The notes beneath the pieces were generated by a model. The model did no database searches, was not told the origin of the DNA, and was given only the letters and a program-made list of their open reading frames with translations. Below are positions 43,098 to 52,793 of a stretch of 64,000 bases of DNA, in pieces. The DNA lies in assembly GCF_015694465.1 (NCBI RefSeq), contig NZ_JADQDO010000011.1, forward strand, positions 38,214 through 102,213, written 5' to 3'. The DNA is from Microvirga alba (GTDB lineage: Bacteria > Pseudomonadota > Alphaproteobacteria > Rhizobiales > Beijerinckiaceae). The stretch's first letter is position 1. The number at the start of each line of letters is the position of its first letter. The position numbers were made by a program, and so were the translations under genes.

Positions 43098-44234
43098 GTG
43101 GGGATACCCGTCCGACAAGTGGTCTCGATCGGAAGCTACATCCTCCGCCAGCACCTCGCAGGCCGAAAGCGCTACCCTCTTGTGCTCATGCTCGAGCCGC
43201 TTTTCCGATGCAATCTCGCCTGCGCAGGCTGCGGTAAGATAGACTATCCCGACGCGATCCTAAACAAGCGCCTATCGGTCGAGGATTGTCTCGCGGCCGT
43301 GGACGAGTGTGGCGCGCCGGTGGTCGTTCTGGCGGGTGGCGAGCCCCTCTTACACAAGGGTCTGCCTCAGATCGTGGCGGGCGCAATCGCGCGCCGCAAA
43401 TTCGTCGTCGTCTGTACCAATGCGTTGCTGCTCGAGAAGAAGATCGACCAGTACCGGCCAAGCCCGTATTTCACGTGGTCCATTCACCTCGATGGCGATG
43501 AGGAGATGCATGACCGCTCGGTGTGTCAGGAAGGCGTGTACAATCGCGCTGTCGCTGCGCTCCGGCTGGCCCGGGCCAAAGGCTTTCGTGTCACCATCAA
43601 CTGCACCTTTTTCAAGGGAGCTGACCCGGAGCGGGTTGCAGCCTTCTTCGATAGTGTTATGGGGCTCGGAATTGACGGAATTACCGTCTCGCCGGGATAT
43701 GCCTACGAGCGAGCGCCCGACCAGCAGCATTTCCTGAATCGGAAGGTCACCAAGGAGCTGTTCCGCGATATCTTCCGCCGCGGACGAGGCGGCAAGAGGT
43801 GGGCATTCAATCAGTCCGCGCTTTTCCTCGACTTTCTGGCGGGTAATCAGACCTATCACTGTACGCCGTGGGGCAACCCCACCCGAACGGTGTTCGGATG
43901 GCAGCGCCCTTGCTACCTCCTGGGCGAGGGCTACGCCGCGACCTATCGGGAACTCATGGAAGAAACCGATTGGGACGCTTACGGCACGGGTCATTACGAA
44001 AAGTGTGCCGATTGCATGGTCCATTCGGGTTATGAGGCATCGGCCGTCCTGGACACGGTCCAACGGCCCTGGAAGGCGGCTTGGACGGCTCTGCGAGGGG
44101 TTGGCACGGAAAGGCCGATGGCGCCTGAAATCCCTCTGGGCGAGCAGCGTCCAGCGCAGTTCGTATTCTCACGGAATGTCGCGGAAAGGCTTGCTGAGGC
44201 CGGTGAGTCTAAGACCCGGCCCCAGAAGCATTAG
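43098..44234 (+). CDS. hpnH: Adenosyl-hopene transferase HpnH
   Basis: This is a 378-residue radical SAM enzyme that joins a 5'-deoxyadenosyl radical to hopene (diploptene), the first side-chain step. The cluster cysteines are in PLFRCNLACAGCGKIDY. VVLAGGEPLLH and SIHLDGDEEMHDRS follow in the expected order, and the C-terminal half carries ALFLDFLAGNQTYHCTPWGN. A GTG start at 43098 has AAGGAG seven bases upstream. Its 3' end overlaps the convergent hpnG by 66 bases. Together with HpnG it makes ribosyl-type hopanoids. Confidence 0.94.
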   Translation: MGIPVRQVVSIGSYILRQHLAGRKRYPLVLMLEPLFRCNLACAGCGKIDYPDAILNKRLSVEDCLAAVDECGAPVVVLAGGEPLLHKGLPQIVAGAIARRKFVVVCTNALLLEKKIDQYRPSPYFTWSIHLDGDEEMHDRSVCQEGVYNRAVAALRLARAKGFRVTINCTFFKGADPERVAAFFDSVMGLGIDGITVSPGYAYERAPDQQHFLNRKVTKELFRDIFRRGRGGKRWAFNQSALFLDFLAGNQTYHCTPWGNPTRTVFGWQRPCYLLGEGYAATYRELMEETDWDAYGTGHYEKCADCMVHSGYEASAVLDTVQRPWKAAWTALRGVGTERPMAPEIPLGEQRPAQFVFSRNVAERLAEAGESKTRPQKH

Positions 44235-44885
44235 ACAGCGCTCTAAGCTCGAGAGGGCGACGGACGCATCCCACGCCAGGCGCGGCAGCGTAGCCAGCTG
44301 CATGGGGCTTCTTACGGCCTCCGTCAGAATAGCCTTCAGGTTGATGCTCCCGCTCGGGTGCAGCGCCTCTCCCACAAATAAAGGAAGCGCGCGATCGGCT
44401 GGGTCGCAGATGGTCCGGATGGCGGCAAATGGAATTCCGTGAGCGGCCGCGAAGGCAGCCGCAATATGGGATTCCATATCGACAGCAGCAGCTCCGGTTG
44501 CGGAGCGCAAGGTAGCCTTGTCTGTGGGTGTCAGAGCCGGGGCATCAACACCGGCAATTTCAGCGAGGATCACACGCCGGCGACTCCTCGACAAACATCG
44601 AGCCCAGTCCTGAACTATTCCGGGGTGCGCGGCCCACCTTGCGCCCACCGCAACAACGCCGCTAGAGACAACCGCGTCGCCTGCTACGAGAGTCGGATCC
44701 AGACCGCCGGCAATCCCAAAGCTGATGACTGCCCGGTAGGCAGGCTTAAGCTCATCGAGAGCTATCCTCAGCCGTCCCGGGGAACCGCCTGAGGCAATGA
44801 TGGTGATGTTGGGGCCGGCGACAAGCCGCGCCTCGCGGCGCAGTCCGGTCACGACGAGAATCGGCAGCGGGAGATCAGAGGTCAC
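44169..44885 (-). CDS. hpnG: Hopanoid nucleosidase/phosphorylase HpnG
   Basis: This is a 238-residue nucleoside-phosphorylase-fold protein that removes adenine from adenosylhopane. It opens LPILVVTGLRREARLVAG; VISFGIAGGLDP and the purine-site AAAVDMESHIAA are the key segments. I place the start at a GTG (44885) that overlaps the shc stop in GTGA; the frame extends upstream only as a shadow of shc. It is the last gene of the hpnABCDE-shc-hpnG unit. Its end runs 66 bases into the convergent hpnH gene, an unusual tail-to-tail overlap. Confidence 0.9.
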   Translation of the reverse strand: MTSDLPLPILVVTGLRREARLVAGPNITIIASGGSPGRLRIALDELKPAYRAVISFGIAGGLDPTLVAGDAVVSSGVVAVGARWAAHPGIVQDWARCLSRSRRRVILAEIAGVDAPALTPTDKATLRSATGAAAVDMESHIAAAFAAAHGIPFAAIRTICDPADRALPLFVGEALHPSGSINLKAILTEAVRSPMQLATLPRLAWDASVALSSLERCLMLLGPGLRLTGLSKPFRDIP

Positions 44886-46834
44886 ATCCCAAACCCCATG
44901 GTGTCGTCGCCCCCGCGCGTCAAATTGCGGTAGCGCGCAAGCGCCCATAGAGGGAAGAACTTCGGGTATCCGTGGTAACGCAGGTAGAAGACTCGCGGGA
45001 AGCCTGTCGCTGTGAAGCGCTCCTCATGCCAGAATCCATCCGGCCCTTGTGTGCGTCTCAGATATTCAATGCCCCGAGAGACAGCTGGGTGCTTGACCTC
45101 GCCCGCAGCCATAAGGGCCAAGAGTGCCCATGCGCTCTGTGATGCCGTGCTTGGTGCGGGTTGATGACCTCGATAATCGAGGTGGTAACTATCACCGTCC
45201 TCGCCCCACCCCCCGTCGGGGTTCTGAATCTCGACAAGCCATTTCACCGCGCGGCGCACCGCCCCTGAATGCGTGTGGATCTTTGCCGCGCGAAGGGCGC
45301 AGAGAGCCGACCAGGTCCCATAAATGTAGTTCATGCCCCAGCGGCCGAACCAACTCCCGTCCGTCTCCTGCGTCGCGAAGAGGTACATGATACCGCGCGC
45401 GAGCGTCGGACTGGTTTCCGATGTCTCACCGAGTTGAGCGAGCATCGACACGCAGCGTGCGGTCACGTCGGCGGTCGGCGGATCGAGGAGCGCTCCATGA
45501 TCGGCAAAGGGGATGTGGTTGAGGTACTCGTAGGTGTTATCGACATCGAAGGCACCCCAGCCGCCGTTGCGGCTCTGCAGGCCCGAGACCCACTCGCGAC
45601 CATGGGTGATCGACTCCTCGAAGGCAGCTGGGTCTCCGCGGTGCATTGCCATCACAACCACCGCCGTGTCATCGACATCGGGATAGTGAGGGTTGGCGTA
45701 TTGAAAGGCCCAACCACCTGGCCGTACCTGAGGACGAGTCACAGCCCAATCTCCCGCCACGTCGAGAATTTGTCTTTCTTTCAACCAGCCTAGACCTTGA
45801 AGCGCTTTCGCTTCCGCTTCCTTGCCCCCGACCTCAAGCAGGGCGTGGCATGCAAGCGCCGTGTCCCAAACCGGTGACAGGCATGGTTGACAAAAGGCTT
45901 CCTGTTCCCTCACGACGACCAAACCTTCGAGCGCTTTGCGCGCAGTCACGACATGCGGCTGGTCGGCCGGATAGCCGAGGGCATCGAACATCATCGCGGC
46001 ATTGGCCATGGCCGGAAAAATGGCGCCGAGCCCATTGCTGCCATTCAGCCGCTGCTCGACAAAAACGACGGCGGATTGAATGGCTCGCTGGCGAAGGCCT
46101 TTCGGAAAGAAGCGCTCGGCGCGGCGGAGAGTGGCATCGATCCCTTGGAAAAACCGGGTCCAGGGTGATGTCTGATGCGCTCCCTTTGGCCAGTCACGCA
46201 CCTTGCTTGGTGGCACGATAAAAAGTTCGCCTATGCCGATACCGCGCGGATTGCGCGCCCTCGGCTTCAACGCCTGCAAAACCATGAGGGGGACGAGAAC
46301 GGTGCGAGCCCAGTATGAGATCTTTGAAAGATGGAAAGGAAACCAGCTCGGCAGAAGCATGATTTCGATGGGCATGACCGGAACGGCCCGCCAAGGGATC
46401 TCGCCGTAGAGCGCCAGAAAAGCCCGCGTGAAGACATTGCTCTTCGCGGCTCCCCCATGAGCGAGAATCGTCTCGCGCGCCCGAAGCATATGCGCACTGT
46501 TTGGCGCATCCCCAACCATTTTGAGTGCGAAATATGCCTTCACGCTGGCGCTCATGTCGAATGGGCCGCCGTGGAATAGAGGCCAGCCTCCCTCGCGAGT
46601 CTGAGTGCCGCGGAGATAGGAAGCCATCTTGGCTTCCAGCGCGGAATCCATCGTTTCGCCGAGGTAATGCTTCAGAAGAATGTACTCGGCCGGAATGGTC
46701 GCATCCGCCTCAAGTTCGAAACACCAGTGGCCGTCGGCCCGGGCACAGGCGACGAGTGCCTGGGTCGCCACCGCAATCTGCAGTTCGATCTCATCCGCCG
46801 ACCATTCGAGGGGGAGGAGCGAGGTTTCGGTCAT
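44882..46834 (-). CDS. shc: Squalene-hopene cyclase
   Basis: This is a 650-residue class II triterpene cyclase that converts squalene to hopene and diplopterol at the inner membrane. The protonating DxDD motif is in YPDVDDTAVVV. Several QW repeats are visible (QTREGGWPLF, QSRNGGWGAF, QNPDGGWGED, QTDGSWFGRWG). The ATG at 46834 overlaps the hpnE stop as ATGA, and the mature start is normal; the upstream extension is a shadow. Also called hpnF. It is the core enzyme of the locus and is followed by hpnG with another four-base overlap. Confidence 0.96.
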   Translation of the reverse strand: MTETSLLPLEWSADEIELQIAVATQALVACARADGHWCFELEADATIPAEYILLKHYLGETMDSALEAKMASYLRGTQTREGGWPLFHGGPFDMSASVKAYFALKMVGDAPNSAHMLRARETILAHGGAAKSNVFTRAFLALYGEIPWRAVPVMPIEIMLLPSWFPFHLSKISYWARTVLVPLMVLQALKPRARNPRGIGIGELFIVPPSKVRDWPKGAHQTSPWTRFFQGIDATLRRAERFFPKGLRQRAIQSAVVFVEQRLNGSNGLGAIFPAMANAAMMFDALGYPADQPHVVTARKALEGLVVVREQEAFCQPCLSPVWDTALACHALLEVGGKEAEAKALQGLGWLKERQILDVAGDWAVTRPQVRPGGWAFQYANPHYPDVDDTAVVVMAMHRGDPAAFEESITHGREWVSGLQSRNGGWGAFDVDNTYEYLNHIPFADHGALLDPPTADVTARCVSMLAQLGETSETSPTLARGIMYLFATQETDGSWFGRWGMNYIYGTWSALCALRAAKIHTHSGAVRRAVKWLVEIQNPDGGWGEDGDSYHLDYRGHQPAPSTASQSAWALLALMAAGEVKHPAVSRGIEYLRRTQGPDGFWHEERFTATGFPRVFYLRYHGYPKFFPLWALARYRNLTRGGDDTMGFGM

Positions 46835-48129
46835 GCGTGATGCTGGCGTGTTGATGTGGCGGCATGAAGATTTTTCACCGCAGATGTGCCCGCGACGACC
46901 GAGGCGGCCATATAGCCTGACCGGATGGCGCCTTCGATGGTCGCCGGCAGCCCCGTCGCGGTCCAATCGCCGGCAAGGACAAGGCCAGGAATGCGCGTTC
47001 GCGCGGATGGACGGCGAGCGACCTCGGCTGGAGTTGCCGCGAAGGTCGCGCGGCGCTCCTTCACGATTTGCCAGGGCGGAAGATCGGGAGGAAGCCCGGT
47101 CAGAGTCGAGACATCACGCCAGATCGCTTCCGCGAGATCCTCTCGGGGATGATTCAACAGGCCATCCGCGCTGCTGATCGTGACAGAGAGGCGGCCAGGA
47201 TAAGCAAAGAGCCATTCCGCCAACCCATTGATGATGCCGTGGATCGGCGGAAGAGTCGGAGGTGGCTCTATCCGGAAATGAGCATTGACGATTGCACGGG
47301 AGCCGCTGGGCACGTGCAGTTCGGGAATAAGCCCTGCTGCCGCCCAAGACGGGACTGCGAGGATAACGGTATCGCGAGATCCGAGCTCAATTTCTACCTC
47401 TCCGAAAACAAGCCGCCGGGGACGTCCTCCTGTCAGGTCGATTTGGCGCAGACGCTGTCCGAAAAATACAGACACCTGCTTTCTGGCTAAACATCGAAGT
47501 GTCGGGTCGATGAAGGTCGCAGAAAGACCAGCCGTAGCGATCAGCGGCCGGCAAGCCTGCCCGCCCGCTGCCAGCGTTTCGCGCAGGATCTGCGCTGCGA
47601 GCCCCGCGTCGGCTTCGCTCGGCTCGGTGTTGAGGGCCGCTAAAAGCACCGGTCGCCACAGACGCTCAAATAATAATCCGGAGCACGCCGCGGCCTCGCT
47701 GACGAACGCCGACGGTGGCGCATATAGGAGCTTTACGGAGGTCAGATAATCCCAGGCCCGGCTGGCCGGCACCCGGCGCTTCGCATCGAAAATCCACCAG
47801 GGTAGCCGGCCGTTGTTCGGCCGCAGTGTCCAGCGTTCATTATTCGCGAGATCGACGAACGCGAAAGCGGCTTCCGGCGGCCCACTGAGTCCGGGATGCG
47901 CGCCAATGCGGGCCAGAAAATCAAGCGCTGCCCAGTTGCCGGATAGGACAAGGTGGTTTCCGTTGTCGATCGTGCACCCGAGAGCCGGATCGAAGTAGGA
48001 ACGACATCGGCCACCCGCGATCTTGGCCGCCTCGTAGACCGCGACCGGGTATCCAGCTTCGACCAAACGTATTGCTGCGCTCAGACCCGCAAGACCTGCC
48101 CCGATAATGTGGACGACCCCGTCCGTCAT
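46831..48129 (-). CDS. hpnE: Hydroxysqualene dehydroxylase HpnE
   Basis: This is a 432-residue FAD-dependent amine-oxidase-like enzyme that reduces hydroxysqualene to squalene. The dinucleotide-binding site is HIIGAGLAGLSAAIRL with YEAAKIAGGRCRSY behind it, and the C-terminal FAD motif is LVLAGDWTATGLPATIEGA. Length is normal. Both ends overlap neighbours by four bases, so hpnD, hpnE and shc are translationally coupled. HpnC, HpnD and HpnE replace a single squalene synthase in many bacteria. Confidence 0.94.
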   Translation of the reverse strand: MTDGVVHIIGAGLAGLSAAIRLVEAGYPVAVYEAAKIAGGRCRSYFDPALGCTIDNGNHLVLSGNWAALDFLARIGAHPGLSGPPEAAFAFVDLANNERWTLRPNNGRLPWWIFDAKRRVPASRAWDYLTSVKLLYAPPSAFVSEAAACSGLLFERLWRPVLLAALNTEPSEADAGLAAQILRETLAAGGQACRPLIATAGLSATFIDPTLRCLARKQVSVFFGQRLRQIDLTGGRPRRLVFGEVEIELGSRDTVILAVPSWAAAGLIPELHVPSGSRAIVNAHFRIEPPPTLPPIHGIINGLAEWLFAYPGRLSVTISSADGLLNHPREDLAEAIWRDVSTLTGLPPDLPPWQIVKERRATFAATPAEVARRPSARTRIPGLVLAGDWTATGLPATIEGAIRSGYMAASVVAGTSAVKNLHAATSTRQHHA

Positions 48130-48959
48130 ATGAGGCCGTAGCGTAGGAGCGCTCCAACCAGGCGCACGCGATCCGCGTGGACAGGCTCACGCGGCGGGCT
48201 CCATCCGCGCGCGAGGAGTTTGTCGAGAATGGACAAATACGCTGCCGCCATCATGCGGGGCGCGCGTACCAAAGCACGAGGGCAATCGGCCATGATCCGA
48301 TCTGCTTCGGAGAAATAGATGGTCGCGCGTTCGGCTACACGGGCGCACGCTTCTCCGAGCTTTGGGTTGCTCAAAACGGATTTCGGTTCGAAATGGCCGA
48401 TGCCCGCTTCGACGAGGGCTTCCTTTGGCAGGTACAGGCGGCTGAGGGCTGCGTCTTCGTCAAGATCTCGCAGAATGTTGGTCAGCTGCAACGCTCGTCC
48501 AAGATGGTGTGCGAGTGCATCACCATGAGTGTTGTCGAGCCCGAATATCCTCACCGAAAGCCGCCCGACCGCACTCGCCACGCGATCACAGTAGAGATCG
48601 AGGAGCGCCCAGTCCGGCGCCCTGAGATTGCCGCTCGCATCCATCATCATTCCGTCGATGATGGCATCAAAATCGCGGCGCTGAAGTTCGAAGGTGCGAA
48701 CAGGCGCGACGAGAGCCGAGAGCCGCTCCGGCGCGTTGCCATTGAATAGAGCATCGACCCCTGCTTGCCAGCTCTCGAGTTCACGAATGCGGTCGACGAA
48801 GGGCTCGTCGCTGTCCGCGACGTCGTCGACGGCGCGACAGAACGCGTACACCGCATACATTGCCTCACGACGGATCCGCGGCAGAATTCTCATGGCCGTG
48901 CAAAACGAGCTGCCAGCGGCTGGACCGGTCCCATTACCGTTTGCCATCACGGTTATCAT
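48126..48959 (-). CDS. hpnD: Presqualene diphosphate synthase HpnD
   Basis: This is a 277-residue trans-isoprenyl diphosphate synthase of the squalene/phytoene family that joins two farnesyl diphosphates to presqualene diphosphate. The two aspartate-rich motifs are RAVDDVADSDE near residue 45 and TNILRDLDEDAA near residue 170. Length is normal. The ATG at 48959 overlaps the hpnC stop; a second in-frame Met four residues later is also possible. It is part of the continuous hpnABCDE-shc-hpnG unit. Confidence 0.94.
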   Translation of the reverse strand: MITVMANGNGTGPAAGSSFCTAMRILPRIRREAMYAVYAFCRAVDDVADSDEPFVDRIRELESWQAGVDALFNGNAPERLSALVAPVRTFELQRRDFDAIIDGMMMDASGNLRAPDWALLDLYCDRVASAVGRLSVRIFGLDNTHGDALAHHLGRALQLTNILRDLDEDAALSRLYLPKEALVEAGIGHFEPKSVLSNPKLGEACARVAERATIYFSEADRIMADCPRALVRAPRMMAAAYLSILDKLLARGWSPPREPVHADRVRLVGALLRYGLI

Positions 48960-49849
48960 CGTCCGTCCCTCAAGAGCCGCGCCGGATTTCCGGCGACCGC
49001 ACGGGCAAAGAGGCCCTGCGCCACCCCGGCCGCGGCTGTAAGCGCGAAACCAGCCTTGCCGAGATGCACAGACTCGCTCAAGGGGTCGCGTCGCTTCAAC
49101 CTATCCAGAAGGGTTAGGGCAAGTCTTCGTATTGCGGCTACCTCAAGGCTAAGACGCGCATCCGCAACAAGAGTCGTCAGGTTTGCACTGTCCTGCACAA
49201 GCAGTGCGGTACGATGCCCGAGATCGGTCAAGCAAGCGCGTAGTTCCGGGCTAGCGCGTGGGGCGCCGAGCGCCTCCACGCCAACGCCGAAAGCGCTAAG
49301 CGCGTTGACCGGCAAGTAGACGCGATCGAGAGTTCGGTAGTCCTTTGCGCAATCCTGAAGGTGATCGATGATCTGCAGCGCCGCGCAGAGCGCGTCGGAT
49401 GCCGGCCACGTGTCTCGCGCCTCACCGTGCACGTCGAGGACGAAACGGCCGACGGGCATTGCGGAAAGCGTGCAATAGCCCATGAGTTCGGACCAATCTC
49501 TGTACCTGGTCTTACAAACGTCGATGCGAAACGCCTCGATCAAGTCCAGGGCGTGACGAGGCGAAAGGCCGCGCTCCGCGAGCGAAATTCGCAAAGGCTC
49601 CGCCTCGGGACTGGCGGGCCGGGATCCGGTCAGCCCTCGCTCCAGCGAGTCCAGGAGCCTAAGCTTCTTGTCCCTTGCGAGGTTAGGATCGTCCGCGATG
49701 TCGTCCGCCGCACGAACGAAGCGATAGAAGGCCAGGATGGGACCACGATTTCTCGGATGAATGAGGCGCGATGCGACAGGAAAATTCTCTTCGCGATGCA
49801 ATTTTCCCGGATGCGACTTGCCCGAGCAAACTCCCGATACCCTGATCAT
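48956..49849 (-). CDS. hpnC: Hydroxysqualene synthase HpnC
   Basis: This is a 297-residue squalene/phytoene-synthase-fold protein that turns presqualene diphosphate into hydroxysqualene. It has ENFPVASRLIHPRNRGPILA at the N-terminus, first acidic motif RAADDIADDPN, and second region IDHLQDCAKDYRTLDRVYLP. I start it at the ATG at 49849, which overlaps the hpnB stop by four bases; the upstream reading is a shadow of hpnB. Paralogue of hpnD. Confidence 0.92.
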   Translation of the reverse strand: MIRVSGVCSGKSHPGKLHREENFPVASRLIHPRNRGPILAFYRFVRAADDIADDPNLARDKKLRLLDSLERGLTGSRPASPEAEPLRISLAERGLSPRHALDLIEAFRIDVCKTRYRDWSELMGYCTLSAMPVGRFVLDVHGEARDTWPASDALCAALQIIDHLQDCAKDYRTLDRVYLPVNALSAFGVGVEALGAPRASPELRACLTDLGHRTALLVQDSANLTTLVADARLSLEVAAIRRLALTLLDRLKRRDPLSESVHLGKAGFALTAAAGVAQGLFARAVAGNPARLLRDGR

Positions 49850-51036
49850 CGTTCGGTCATGCCTCTCGATGCGGCCGCCTGAAAGCGCCCCTTCCATGCG
49901 CCACCCCTTCCCCGCCAGTGCTGGAGTGCCGAGTCCAGGGTGAACAAAATATACATGGAGGCGATCACAGGGAGGGCCAGAGCCCGCACTGGATTTACCT
50001 TGTAAAATCGGAGTGTCGGTACAAACGCCCAGGTCATCAGCCCCCACGCGGCGAGGCCGAATCCACGGGCCATTCCTCCTGCGAGGACCGCGAGCAATGG
50101 TGGTGCTATATAGACCACCGCCATCGCAAGCACTGCGCCGAAGAGCGCCAACGGTGAGTAGCGAAGCTGGGCGTAGGCCGAACGGGCCACCATGCGGCGC
50201 ATATCGCCTAAGGTTGGCGCCGCCCGGAGGCTATCGGCGTTCTCCGTCAGGCTGAGCCAGATCGGCCCCTGCCCCTTCAGCAAGGCGCCGAGCGCGCAGT
50301 CGTCGATCAGCGCGCCTCGGATCGCCCGAAATCCCCCGGCGCGTCGCAGCGCATCGCAATGCACAAGCATGCAGCCCCCCGCCGCTGCGGCCGTTCGGTA
50401 AGTTGGGTTGTTAACCCAGGCAAAGGGATAGAGTTTCTGGAAGAAAAAAATGAAGGCCGGAATGATCATGCGCTCGGCGAAGCTCTCACAGCGCAGTTTC
50501 ACCATCAGCGAGGTCAGGACGGTCTGACGTGCGCAGGCCCCCTCGACCAACTGCCTGACTACGCTCGCATCATAGGCGATGTCGGCATCGCTGAAGAGCA
50601 CGAAGTCGGGTGGCTCGGACTGCGCTTCAAGATACGCGAACCCTTGCTCCATTGCCCAGAGCTTGCCTGTCCAGGAAGGTGGCGGATCGGCGCCCTGAAT
50701 GATGGTCAGGCGTTCTGCTGCACCCATCCGCACGGCTGTCTCACTGGCGACGGCAGCCGTGCCGTCGGTGCTCCGGTCATCCACGAGAACGACATCGAAG
50801 CGAGCCGGATAGTCCTGTTGCAACAGGGAGCCAACACTGGTGGCGATGAGACCGGCCTCGTCGCGGGCCGGGACCACCGCAACCACGCTGGGCCACCCAT
50901 CCATGAGCACCCTCCCCTGGGATGGGATCAAAGCGTCGTCTCGGTCGACCGAACGCCAGAAATGACCCCGACCACACAGAAGGTAGAGCCACGCTGCAAG
51001 CGACGCGGCACTCACCAGGATTGCGGCGGCGTTCAT
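49846..51036 (-). CDS. hpnB: Hopanoid-associated glycosyltransferase HpnB
   Basis: This is a 396-residue inner-membrane family 2 glycosyltransferase. An N-terminal helix is followed by VVAVVPARDEAGLI, the nucleotide-sugar site VLVDDRSTDGTAA and the metal motif FVLFSDADIAYD. Helices near the C-terminus anchor the catalytic domain. HpnB is a common member of hopanoid clusters; its exact transfer reaction is not settled. Start and stop both overlap neighbours by four bases. Confidence 0.92.
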   Translation of the reverse strand: MNAAAILVSAASLAAWLYLLCGRGHFWRSVDRDDALIPSQGRVLMDGWPSVVAVVPARDEAGLIATSVGSLLQQDYPARFDVVLVDDRSTDGTAAVASETAVRMGAAERLTIIQGADPPPSWTGKLWAMEQGFAYLEAQSEPPDFVLFSDADIAYDASVVRQLVEGACARQTVLTSLMVKLRCESFAERMIIPAFIFFFQKLYPFAWVNNPTYRTAAAAGGCMLVHCDALRRAGGFRAIRGALIDDCALGALLKGQGPIWLSLTENADSLRAAPTLGDMRRMVARSAYAQLRYSPLALFGAVLAMAVVYIAPPLLAVLAGGMARGFGLAAWGLMTWAFVPTLRFYKVNPVRALALPVIASMYILFTLDSALQHWRGRGGAWKGRFQAAASRGMTER

Positions 51037-52058
51037 CGCAGGTAACCGGAGCTACGGAACCACGCGATGGCATCGGCGAGACCTTCCCGATAGGGCCTTG
51101 TCGTGTATCCGAGTTCGTTTCGCGCCTTCGTGTCCGTGAAGAACATGCGATGGCGCGCCATGCGGAGGCCATCAAGGGTGACAAAGGGAGTGCGGCCTGT
51201 GAGGTGCGCCATGGCTTCCGCACCCAGGGCTAAAGGGTAGATCAAGCCGCGGGGCAGCTTGAGGACGGGCGGAGAGCGGTCGACCAGGGCGGCAATATCC
51301 GCCAGCATCGCCGAGAGGAGGACATTTTCGCCGCCGAGGATATAGCGCTGGCCGATCTGCCCGTTGTGCATGGCGGCGAGGTGGCCTGCTGCGACGTCAT
51401 CCACGTGAACGAGGTTGAGGCCCGTATCGACGAAGCCCGGCATCCGCCCCGAGGCTGCTTCGACAATGATCCGACCGGTTGGGGTGGGTTTCACGTCCCG
51501 GGGCCCGATGGGAGTCGATGGATTGACAATGACCGCAGGCAATCCGTCGCGATCGATCATGTCCTGAACAAGGCGCTCGGCCATCACCTTGCTCCGCTTA
51601 TAGGCGCCAACAGCGGCCGATTCCGACAAGGGCCGGCTTTCGTCGGCGGGTGTGCCGTCTCGGTTGATCGCGAGGGTGGCGACACTGCTGGTGTACACGA
51701 CACGCTCCACCCCGGCGCGCATCGCTTCCTCCATGACGATCCTCGTGCCCTCCACATTGGTGCGGATGATGTCGTCCGGGCGACGGGCCCAGAGTCGGTA
51801 GTCCGCCGCCGCATGAACGACGTAGCTCACGCCGTGCATGACCGCTGCGATAGAGGCGCGATCGCAAATATCCCCTTGTACTATGGCGATTCCGTCCTTC
51901 GGCAAGTTCGCGCGTGGGCTTGAAGCGCGTACAAGCGCGCGAACCGGATAGCCCGCCATATAGAAGGCTTCGACCAGCGCCGAGCCAAGGAAGCCGCTCG
52001 CACCCGTGATCAGGATCGGGCCGACGACGGATGGAGGGGGGCCGAAATCGTCACCCAT
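51033..52058 (-). CDS. hpnA: Hopanoid-associated sugar epimerase HpnA
   Basis: This is a 341-residue extended short-chain dehydrogenase/reductase of the HpnA type. The NAD-binding GASGFLGSALVEAF is at the N-terminus, and VVYTSSVATL with the Y-x-x-x-K of YKRSK forms the catalytic set. The ATG at 52058 is preferred; a TTG at 52076 is the alternative. It is the first gene of the seven-gene minus-strand unit ending at hpnG. The role in hopanoid side-chain formation is inferred from clustering in many genomes. Confidence 0.92.
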   Translation of the reverse strand: MGDDFGPPPSVVGPILITGASGFLGSALVEAFYMAGYPVRALVRASSPRANLPKDGIAIVQGDICDRASIAAVMHGVSYVVHAAADYRLWARRPDDIIRTNVEGTRIVMEEAMRAGVERVVYTSSVATLAINRDGTPADESRPLSESAAVGAYKRSKVMAERLVQDMIDRDGLPAVIVNPSTPIGPRDVKPTPTGRIIVEAASGRMPGFVDTGLNLVHVDDVAAGHLAAMHNGQIGQRYILGGENVLLSAMLADIAALVDRSPPVLKLPRGLIYPLALGAEAMAHLTGRTPFVTLDGLRMARHRMFFTDTKARNELGYTTRPYREGLADAIAWFRSSGYLR

Positions 52059-52175
52059 GACGTCCGGCACGAACAAGCAGATAGGAAACAGGAAAAACTC
52101 TGGCGAGTGTGTCTCCAGGTGAAGATCGGGGGTGATTTCCCATTCTGAGCAGCACGTGGGCTCCTCCGCTCCGGC

Positions 52176-52793
52176 TCAAGCCTTCAACCGTTTATGCAAT
52201 CTGCCTTCCCGGCCGAGCGCCTCGAACACCTTGGCGATAATCCCGGCTGCGTCGAGACCGGCGGTTGCGTACATGCGTTCCGGCTTGTCGTGGTCGAGGA
52301 ACGTGTCCGGCAGGACCATGGCGCGGACCTTCACCGTGCCGCGATCGAGCGCGCCCTTGTCCGCGAGAAGCTGCAGCACGGAAGCCCCGATCGGTGCCGC
52401 CGGAGACGAGCCGGGCGAGGTAGGACGACATGGCACCGGTCGGCGGCGCAATCGACATGTCGTTGTCGTTGAGAAGCCGGACAGCCCGCCCGCCTGCCGC
52501 AAAGTGCGGATGCGGTCGCGGCGGCCGGTGAGGATCTTGTGCGGATAGGCCTGATGCCCGACATCCCAGATCAACCGGTCGCGCGGCGTGTCGAACACAT
52601 AATGCAGGGCGACCGTCAGCTCCACGACCCCAAATCCCGCACGGAGATGCCCGCCGGTCACGGAAACGGCGCTGATGATCTCGGTCCGCAACTCATCCGC
52701 CACCTGCCGCAGCTGGGTTTCGGGAAGCTGGTGAAGATCCGCTGTCGTGTGCAGAATTTTGAGGAGGGATTTCGCCATGCATTCGGCTTCCAC
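52176..52793 (-). pseudogene. dxs: Decayed 1-deoxy-D-xylulose-5-phosphate synthase gene
   Basis: Three pieces of DXS are joined here with most of the gene missing. The N-terminal piece is about 105 residues and keeps [19 protein letters not shown] middle piece, in a different frame, contains [20 protein letters not shown]-terminal piece contains [21 protein letters not shown] normal DXS has about 640 residues; this locus can encode about 200 across frame shifts, so at least two internal deletions occurred. It lies directly upstream of hpnA. DXS starts the MEP pathway, so a functional copy once sat in this hopanoid cluster. Confidence 0.85.
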
